Part shown: positions 56,489-64,000 of the stretch, one piece after another
How the letters are laid out: every line of letters starts with the position of its first letter
Numbering within the stretch: the first letter of the stretch is position 1
From: Sphaerosporella brunnea
Taxonomy: Eukaryota; Ascomycota; Pezizomycetes; Pezizales; Pyronemataceae
Length of the DNA stretch: 64,000 nt
Direction of reading: 5' to 3'
Assembly (NCBI GenBank): GCA_008704415.1
Contig: VXIS01000038.1
Span: 124,001-188,000 of the forward strand
Position numbers and translations under genes: made by a program
Notes under the pieces: generated by a model
What the model saw: the letters and a program-made list of their open reading frames with translations, nothing else
Database searches by the model: none
Told to the model about the DNA's origin: nothing

Positions 56489-56675
56489 ACGGCCATATTG
56501 TGTTGCGCGTGCCGAGGGCGTTTGCAAGATGTCGGTCAATCGTGCTCGGGTTCTGCCATTTAGGTAACGCTGCTTGCTGTGCTCTCGCTTTTGTTGCTGT
56601 TTCACGATCTGGAAATCGGGTGCTGTATTTTCTAGCAATCCATTTTACTTGGTATAACCGCTGAGAAAGCCATTC
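56489..56675. other. Short intergenic gap
   Basis: Probably the 3' region of the five-exon gene. Nothing else seen. Confidence 0.4.
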
Positions 56676-56936
56676 TCACGCTGGCTGGACCACCGAATGC
56701 CGTTGGACGCCAGGCCACAAGGACGTCCCCGCCAACGAGGAAGCCGAATGACTCGCCAAGGCCGCCGTGCGCTGCCAATGCCCGTACGAGACCCCCGAGG
56801 TGATCGCCACAACGTCGCTCGCCCACATCGCCAGAGCCGGCACGTCGGCCAAGCGACAAGACCGCGACCGATGGCTTGTCGAGCGCTGCCAAGCGCAGAG
56901 CTACTGCAAGATGCCCAAATACAACAAGCCGCTGTA
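56676..56936 (+). pseudogene. Non-LTR retrotransposon RNase H remnant
   Basis: The plus-strand frame contains WTPGHKDVPANEEAE, then TGA at about 56748, then LAKAAVRCQCPYETPEVIAT and on to KMPKYNKPL and TAG. Trp-Thr-Pro-Gly-His followed by Asn-Glu-x-Ala-Asp-x-Leu-Ala is the last catalytic block of the RNase H domain in LINE-type elements of fungi. The TGA stands where Arg is usual (CGA to TGA). Reverse transcriptase is absent, so this is a 3'-end fragment. Confidence 0.7.
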
Positions 56937-58105
56937 GCATGCTTCTTTCCACTGAGGCTCCAAAAAGCTCCGACGGCCCCCTATTTGGATCGGACTGTGA
57001 CGATAAGTGCTGGTTCTGGCAGCGCGCGGTGATGGCATTCTTGAGCAACACGAGCGTGGGAATGTGGCTAAATAGGCCCTAAATGCGGCCGAGTAGGGCC
57101 TGACTCTGTGTTCTTTGTCTATCCATGCTTTTTGCTTTTCCTTGTCTTCTTTCTCGCCTTCAGAGGTGCGGAGCCCACAGTAAGCCACGTGCCTAGGTCT
57201 GCATACTATAAGCCATGGCCGTAACCCTCCCGGAGGCCGCGACCTGCGCCAGATCCGCACCATCGTGACCGCGGTGTATGTTTGACCACAAGACCACCAT
57301 TCCGTGTCAATATGGCCTGCACAACGTTGTTGGCTGGGAGACATGCGGGCAAAGATTGCTGCAGGTAGTGATGACGCCGCTTCTCTCCTTTCTGCTGTAG
57401 ATATTACACCAGAGGGCGTCTCTCGCTTCAGTACACAGGATGCTGGAGCAGCTGTACGAGCCCCGACCCTGGGCGCGAGTCCAGGGAGGTTCGTATCTAG
57501 GAGCGGTTGCGCGCGTCAGTCTGGTGTCCGGCAAACTAGCTGTGCAAGTGGGGAGGGTGCTGGCCCAAGTGAGACGAAGAGATTTTGGCGTTACCAGATC
57601 AATCCCAGCGGACAGACCGTCGCCGGCGATGGATTGTGCGCAGTCGGTCGTCGTAGGATGGTTACTCGCCGTTGCGCCGCGGGTCAGGTACCGGAAGCAC
57701 CCGTCCCGGCGGGGGACGATTCTGGCTATAACTCAAGAGTTTCAACAGCCAGAAGCCCGGCAAGAACAGCAATAAATTCTGCGCCCAACCGGCCACCGTT
57801 CCACAAATGGCAGCCAGGTTTGACTGGTCACCACAGATACCCGAGTTGTACCTTGTTACACACGGTCATATTCGGATCCCTACTGAGTAAGACAACGTCG
57901 ATACTCCACAGATTGCTGGCCGTTGAAGTCCGCAGGTGTCGACAAGTCGACATGGTGTCAGGAAGCAAGCGCATGGTGGTGAGGATGGCCTTGATGGAGG
58001 TGGTGGACGCAGGCATATCCTGATTACACGTAGTTTTTCAAGCATCCGTTCCTGTTTGATATCCACGGTGAGCGTATGGCGAGCAGGATATCCGGTTGAC
58101 CACTT
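56937..58105. other. No confirmed gene
   Basis: A 239-codon plus-strand ORF (57304-58023) is open, but competing frames over the same bases are also open and no domain is visible. Confidence 0.35.
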
Positions 58106-58436
58106 TTGCGAACATGTTTCCGCGAACCATTCAACACGAACGATGCCGAGAGCGATGCGGCCGCCCAGCAAGCGCAGACCGCTCATCACGAAGACCCGTT
58201 CATCTGCACCACCATCGAATGTGCCAGCAACAAAGCGACAGCCGGCGATACCCGGCTGACATCAGCTGCGATACCACAACAACCGAGCAAGCCGATAATT
58301 CCCACATCTATACGAACGACGGGCTTATGTTTGCCCCCAAAACCATGCCAGAAAGATCATCCTGCTGGAACCGTGGGGGAAGTGGAAGGGCCAAAGGGGT
58401 CATCGCGTTGCGGTGAAGTTTCCTGATTGTTCCGAC
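58106..58436 (+). pseudogene. Protein-like frame, probably shifted
   Basis: Frame 58106-58426 reads FREPFNTNDAESDAAAQQAQ and CTTIECASNKATAGDTRL. From about 58260 an adjacent frame is equally protein-like (HIYTNDGLMFAPKTMPER). The pattern suggests one coding sequence with an indel. No family recognised. Confidence 0.3.
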
Positions 58437-58800
58437 TCAATACCGGTATGTACCAGCAGGTGTAACAATCGCTGAGCATAAACCAAGCCTGCCTACGCGT
58501 GAGCTCAATGTAACCATCCGTTGGACTAAACGTATGAACCACTCCGGACCACTCGTGCGCTCACTCCCCTACACCAAGGAATAAGGTGAAAACTGTTTCC
58601 CCACATGAAAATTGGGTCGCGTTCCGCACAATCCGAGAATCCCCGTGGGTATATACATGTACATCGACGATAGACACTCTCAATTCCAGTTAATTTAGTT
58701 TACAGTCGAAGGATGATCCGCTTCCCATAACGCCTGCCCAATTCAGAGCGCCCCGCGGCCTCAAGCTACACTGCCTGGGCGAATGACTAGCCCCGACTTG
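58437..58800. other. No recognisable gene
   Basis: Likely 3' flank of the minus-strand gene that follows. A gtatatacatgtacatcgac motif is at 58649. Nothing else. Confidence 0.45.
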
Positions 58801-58801
58801 C

Positions 58802-60228
58802 TTAAGGGTGAAAGCCGTTCCCTGGAGCGCTGACGGCTTTCGAAGCTGCGATTTCTCTGTTCGACATCTCGGTCGCAACGTTGGCGGTTTGCGATCTCGT
58901 CTGGCGTCGTTCTCGCAGCGGCGAGGCTTGCTTCCCCTTCGCCAGTGATCGCAGGGTGAACAGAGACCCAGATGAAGCAGCCGAAGATTGACTACTCTCG
59001 CTGGATGAATCATCAGCGGGGAACGATAAATCAGATGGGTCGGCTTCCGGAAAGTCATCCGACTCGCTGAGCAGCCAGTCGCCCCGACGGTGGCTGCGCA
59101 CCATCTCCGTTTCGAACCATTCGTGCAAGAAATCGAATGAAATGACGTTGCGGCCACTGCGTGTCGGCTCCGGGATTGCCGTTCCCGGCGTCATCTCGGA
59201 CCAGGAAAAGTCCCACGGCTGACTGGGCTTGGCTGGCCAAACTTCCATCTGGTTGATCAGCGTTCTCATCTGCGGATCTTTAGCACTACCCGCCGGACAG
59301 AAGACCGATACGGTGACGCTGTGGAACTTGTGTGTCCGTCGCCGGTCCTGGTCAGGCGGGTCCGCATCCAACGGATCATCCGCCAGATCCACAGCCTGCT
59401 CTAGCTGGTCGGCATCAACCTCCTCTGACTCGATGTCCAGTAAAGACTCGTCCACAGCTGCAGCCACAACCGGTATGATGGTGGTGAGTTTCACCCTGGA
59501 CACACACCTGGTGGGCCATTTGTAGATCTTGACCAACACTGCGTACTTGACGGGTCTTCTGGGCTGCCTGAGCCACATCTTGCATTTCCTCTTGGCGTTG
59601 CGAAAGGTGTCGCTGAGCGCGACCTCCAAAACGATGACCGGAAAGTTGCGTTGCATAGCCGGAATGTATAGCGACCCGTCGGGGCGGCGAACACCTGCCA
59701 CAATGTAAGTACGCGACCGATGTTGTTGGGTGTTGTTCCGAATTTCTGACCTTCCTCAACTTTCACTTCCTGAGCTCCCCGAAGCTTGACACCCTCGATA
59801 CCGCACCCCAGCATAGGACCCCAGTAAAAGTTTCCCCCTTCGTGAAGCTGCAGACGAATTTGGCCTTCGACTTCGCTCGCAGTCTGGTCATGCTCGACTG
59901 AGGGCATCGCGACTGTTACCCGGGCCCGACGAATAGATGGTCGGGTATACTCAAGCCGCAGTGGATGCGCAGTTTCGGACAGAATATCCAGTTCCGACAG
60001 ACTGACAGCGCAGGGAAGCTTGAAGCCGACCCGGAATCCCAGGATACTGGCGGGCCGATGCGCCTTCACCCTCGTGAGCCAGGCGATCAGTTCCCTCACT
60101 ACCCGGTGCGGGAGGTGCGTGGTGGGCACGATTGTTTTGTCGGTGCAGTAGCCGGCGTCCTCGGCTTCCTCGGATGTCAGTGGATTCGTGGTCGCTTGGT
60201 TTGGCGGTCTGGTGGTGAGGGAGGTCAT
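58802..60228 (-). CDS. PD-(D/E)XK nuclease-like protein, two exons
   Basis: Exon 1 is 60228-59751 and exon 2 is 59694-58802 on the minus strand. They are separated by a 56-bp intron (GTCAGA donor, GGCAG acceptor, phase 1), giving 456 residues ending in TAA. The join is convincing because it places VRRPDGSLYIPA directly after the first-exon block. A core RPDGS...FPVIVLEVALSD...CKMWL is typical of the fungal PD-(D/E)XK endonuclease-like fold: an Asp, then a Glu-x-Ala instead of Glu-x-Lys, then a conserved Trp-Leu. The usual Lys is therefore absent or moved, so activity is uncertain. The N-terminal 160 residues include a WLTRVKAHRPASILGF segment and an HEGGNFYWGP strand. The C-terminal 150 residues are acidic and Ser-rich (DDSSSESSQSSAASSGS), then basic, and look disordered. 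Members of this group in fungi are often expanded and associated with mobile or effector-like loci; that link is inference here. The frame is open upstream of the ATG to a TAG. Confidence 0.65.
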
Positions 60229-60394
60229 GTTGTTGTAGGACACGACTTGTGGATTCTGAACCGTGATCCAATTCTCGATCCAGTGGGGTCGGGGTTTCAA
60301 ACCCTACCCTATCGTGGTGGTTGGGTCCAGAGTGCGACGATGAGCAGTGAGCATCGCAATGCTGCTTCTTGACCCATACAGCAATGAAGCATAT

Positions 60395-60633
60395 ATGATG
60401 ATGCCGCCTTGTTATTTCCCACTGGCATACGGCAAAAAATCAACGACGCTGCGCTAGCCGTTTCAGGAGGCGGAAAATTGCCATCCACAACAACTTCTGT
60501 CGAGGAGGATGGGGGAGAAACGTCTAGAGCCACCATGGGAAAGACTACTCGTCAAGCCTATGCGGCGCAGTCTGAGTACCTGTCTCGCCAATCCCAAGCG
60601 ACAGGAACTATCCATTCCAAATCTCAAAAGTGA
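60395..60633 (+). CDS. Small hypothetical ORF or exon
   Basis: A frame open from a TGA near 60386 to TGA at 60631 reads protein-like: SIYDDAALLFPTGIRQKIND, a G/S/T linker, SRATMGKTTRQAYAAQSEYL. No ATG opens it except an internal one at 60535. A tacag acceptor at about 60377-60381 just precedes the frame, so it may be an exon of a plus-strand gene divergent from the nuclease-like gene. No family recognised. Confidence 0.35.
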
Positions 60634-61570
60634 AACGGCGGCGCTGTAGCCATGTAATTGAACGGCGGGATCGCCTGTCACTTCATTGTTGGTACGTGGC
60701 GATCGTAGTCAGAAAACATGTATATCTGGCGCTTGGTACTGGCGATATTCGTTTTCGCTTCCAGAGGATCATTTTATATACTTGCCACCGATAATCCCGC
60801 GTCGTCATGTTGCCGTCCCACCATGCCGTTAATGCGCGGTTCAGTACTGCGTCCCTAAAGAGCACACACCCAGTTTGCAACTGCAATGTCTTCTGCGGCT
60901 TAGTCAACGCTGTCGTTCTCGGCTTGCGCTTCGTGGTAGAACTAGGGTATCAGACGAAATACTCTAGGGCTAGATGTAAACCAGCCACTTGTTTCTGCCT
61001 CATAAAAGTCAGAACCAAGCGCTAGGCTCCGTACCTCGCAATCATTATTTCTATATTTAGGCGAAACCGGTGCCGGGCTCACAGCCACTCCCCAACCGGC
61101 GTCAGCGGTTCAGAAAAACACAGGGACCAATGACATCGAGGTGTCCGGATATACAGGGACGGACATCGCTGCGAATGTCACGCCCAATGTCATCGGTTCC
61201 GGAATCATCTTCGCCTTTCACGGATAGACCTAAATGTTGGTACTTCTGTCATAGAGGGAGTACATAGCAGCGCTGTTCCGATAGTTGCAATCCTTCTCAG
61301 TGAGAGCAGAATTAAAGAAAAATTGTATCTTGCCGCGCACAATGTCTATTCCATTGTTACACGATTTGTGAACTCAACTCACCACGACCGAGAGGAATGT
61401 CCGATCACGCTGAAATATTGTTTTCATACTCGGCGTTGTCTGTCAATCGAGGCGGTGCTCGCAAGGACATCTCGCGGCTCATAGATGGTAGAGAGTGAGT
61501 CAGTGCATGACAGCAAGAAACGTATGTCAGTATTCTGAGCGCAAAGGCAGGGCCAGTAGCAGTTCTGCGG
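60634..61570. other. No recognisable gene
   Basis: Short ORFs only, no repeat ends recognised before the GAGCC-type motif at 61573. Confidence 0.45.
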
Positions 61571-61844
61571 ACTAGCGATGGACACGAGCCGAGCCGGCTC
61601 GAGTCAAACGCTCAAGCCTCGAGCCAGAGGCGTCTCAGTCCGCCCAAATGTTGAGCTCGAATAACGGTGAGTCTTGCTCCATCCGGCCTCAAGGTTTTAC
61701 TTCGAATTCTGTTTCCTCCACGCGCGAGTCTCGGGTACTTCAAGCCATCCCCGCGCATCAACTCCCGTTTCAACCCACCTCACCTCCATCGCAACCAACC
61801 ACAGCCCTGCACGTACCATAGCCACAGTGTTGCACACGAGACCG

Positions 61845-62595
61845 CGAGACGAGACTGAGAATGATCGAGACACGTCGAGAACTGTTGAGACCGCTCGAGA
61901 ATGGCGAGACTGACCGAGAATGGCGGCGGCCTAGCGAGACCAGGCGAGACCCGGCGAGAATCTCTCCGGCGCGGGAGAGCTTGATCACTCGAGCGTGGCT
62001 GGAGTGGGATGGATCACTCGAACGGGGCTGGGACGGGGTTGATTACTCAAACGGGGCTGGGACGGGGTTGATCACTCAAACGGGGACGGAACGGGGTTGA
62101 TCACTCGAACGGGGCTGGGACGGGGTTGATCACTCGAACGGGGCTGGGACGGGGTTGATCACTCGAACGGGGTCGGAACGGGATTGATCACTCGAACGGA
62201 GCTGGAACGGGAGTGATCACTCGAACGGGGCTGGGACGGGGTTGATCACTCGAACGGGGCTCGGACGGAACGGGGTTGATCACTCGAACGGGGCTGGGAT
62301 GGGGGTGATCACTCGAACGGGGTTTCCAGTCTGCATCGTAAACTGGGCGGACGGGTCATGTGCCCTGGTGCACCCAGATGGGCGAGGAACATAACAATGA
62401 TGCAATTGCAGACACTATCCTCGTAGAATAGCAATTTGTGTACCTGAACGTTGGCGAGACAGCCGAGCACTCGCGAGAATGACGAGACCAAACGAGAACC
62501 GTCGAGACTGTCACGAGACCGGCGAGACATTTCGAGACCGCACGATTCTCACGAGACCGAGACCCTCGGCGAGAATTCTCGACTCGTGTGCAACA
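61845..62595 (+). repeat. Dispersed GAGAC-rich repeat R3, copy with minisatellite
   Basis: Same repeat as 33095-33480 in the opposite orientation. Degenerate gagac/cgagaa units are followed by a 29-bp minisatellite, then ttccagtctgcatcgtaaac, gcaattgcagac and atagcaatttgtgtacc, and more gagac units. Confidence 0.75.
61981..62325 (+). repeat. 29-bp minisatellite, about 12 copies
   Basis: The unit is tgatcactcgaacggggctg plus ggacggggt, each carrying the TGATCA palindrome. Most units differ at one to three positions; one unit has a 6-base insertion. Confidence 0.9.
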
Positions 62596-64000
62596 CTGCA
62601 TAGCCACCCAGCGCGCGGCCAGTACCCTCTCCAGCATCAGTAGGAGTAACCCCTGCCCGGGTCGATGTTATCCTTCAGTGACAATACCGGCCAGGTACAG
62701 CGCCAGTGATTGCCGCCTTAGAAGGATCCACAGACCACCAAGGTTCAAGGGACCATAAAGGTGAGTGAGGGGGCTCGCTATCTTTGGGAGTCTCCTGTGG
62801 ACCTATCCATTGGTTGAAGTTGCATGAACACCGGTTCCCTTCAGTGGCCCGAATGGCCAGAGAGGGTGCGGGGAGTGATAGCAATCATGACGCTTGGCCG
62901 AGTGCAGCTTCCGCACCTCTGAAATCCTCGTCAGGGATGTTAGAAGTCTTACATTGATCGAGACGAAAACGCATATACAAGGTACATCACACCCAAACGG
63001 TTTCCATGTATCCTATATTTCTCTCCGCTGGGGGACAGGTCGAGCCCACAAGCCGAGCCCGGAATCCTCACGAGCTGACTCGATCTCAATGCCCGGCTTG
63101 AGTCGAGCTGGTGCGTGTCCATTACTACCCAACATAGGCGGTGAAGAGTGATCCGTGGCATGTTCTGAGCAAGCTTCATTATCCCTGCCATCAGCGGAAG
63201 TCATTGCTCTCGCATCGGTAAAGTGCATGTCACCCACACGCAGTCCTGACTTTCGTAGTGCAAGAATTGAAGTGGAAGCTTCTGTCGCTGTGGCGCGTCA
63301 GTCGGCACGGGAGGACACCCGGTGCTTGGACGCTGGGTGGCTTCGATTTCGCATGCGACTCACGGCGTGGCACTCGGCCGTTTGGAGCTGGACACTGCCT
63401 AGTCAGAGCATTCTCACAACCTTCCCAAGAAGACGCAGTGACACTTGCCTCCACAACGTATCTTCCGGACGTTTCCAGTTGATACGCATGCAAGTAATCT
63501 TGCTAATCGGCCATCAACTGTGTCGATCACATCAACTGCATGCCTACGAGGATTTACTAGTCTAATCGTGCAATACCTGCCTACAACGCGGCCTAACGCC
63601 GCACCCTCAAAGAGATCCAAGCCCTGGTGTTGTTACCGCTGCCCCATGCTGGAGAGCGCGCGAACAACGTTGCCTGTCGTTTTTCGAGCCTGCTACGTCG
63701 TCGCTGCCCGTTGCGCATCAGTGGCATCACTGATACACACCGCACTGCCAATTTCAGTAACAATTGACATCAACCCAAGCTAAGAGCACCTTCCATCGTA
63801 GCCATTGTCTTCTAACGGATCATTTGCGAGGCTGCCTGCCAACAGATGAGGATACACATGCAGTCGCACCTTTCGTTTTCCCAACCATATGAAGGTGATT
63901 AAGCATGAATCACGGTACCCGCGCACGGGCGGCGAGAGGAGGAGATAGCAACGATGTATGATAGCATGCTGGCGATTTTGAAACAGGGCATCACCGCGCT
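62596..64000. other. GAGCC-type motif, no confirmed gene
   Basis: 63035-63130 holds the dispersed motif ending gtgcgtgtccattacta. ORFs up to 136 codons overlap on both strands (63155-63565) without a domain. Nothing else is supported. Confidence 0.4.

Noticed and set aside
57304..58023. 239-codon plus-strand ORF
   Set aside because: Competing frames over the same bases are as open, the sequence is low in hydrophobic blocks, and no domain or splice support was found.
61981..62325. CRISPR-like array
   Set aside because: The units are directly tandem with no spacers, and the context is eukaryotic. It is a minisatellite.

Overview
The window is nuclear DNA from a eukaryote, most likely a fungus. 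Three short genes can be followed across introns of 53 to 131 bases with GTAAGT, GTCAGT or GTATGT donors, CTAAC or CTGAC branch sites and CAG or TAG acceptors. The copia element has a primer site that matches a fungal/plant-type initiator tRNA. I cannot name the genus. There is no operon structure, and I recognised no rRNA gene, tRNA gene or CRISPR array. The region is gene-poor and shaped mainly by mobile elements and repeats.

Layout. 0-3.6 kb: a copia gag remnant, a degenerate coiled-coil frame and a small intact ORF. 4.4-18.2 kb: a zone of hAT-derived elements sharing CAGGGCTGTCAATAG ends. One copy has a perfect 8-bp target duplication, and one 2.5-kb structure looks composite and carries a coiled-coil ORF. 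Between them lie minisatellites, dispersed repeats, the first copy of a 0.24-kb MITE and a clean two-exon gene at 12.05-12.44 kb. 21.1-23.1 kb: a Tc1/mariner-type element with perfect 40-bp inverted ends and a damaged transposase. 23.8-26.4 kb: two plausible but damaged minus-strand coding regions and the second MITE copy. 26.5-38.1 kb: sequence rich in CpG and homopolymers, ending in a 615-bp non-autonomous hAT-like element flanked by TTAATTGC. 39.6-45.6 kb: two blocks of a hairpin-containing satellite. 46.23-51.62 kb: a Ty1/copia retrotransposon with 212-bp LTRs and a GTCAC target duplication; its gag-pol is broken. 53.4-54.4 kb: a hAT C-terminal remnant and a small ORF. 55.5-56.5 kb: a five-exon Cys/His-rich gene. 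56.7-56.9 kb: a non-LTR RNase H remnant. 58.8-60.2 kb: a two-exon PD-(D/E)XK-like gene. 61.8-62.6 kb: a dispersed repeat interrupted by a 29-bp minisatellite.

The genes do not form a pathway. The coherent story is mobile-element turnover: young insertions with perfect target duplications carrying defective reading frames, small derivatives of autonomous elements, and a few host-type genes between them. A recurring oddity is that interrupted but otherwise open frames are most often broken by TAG.
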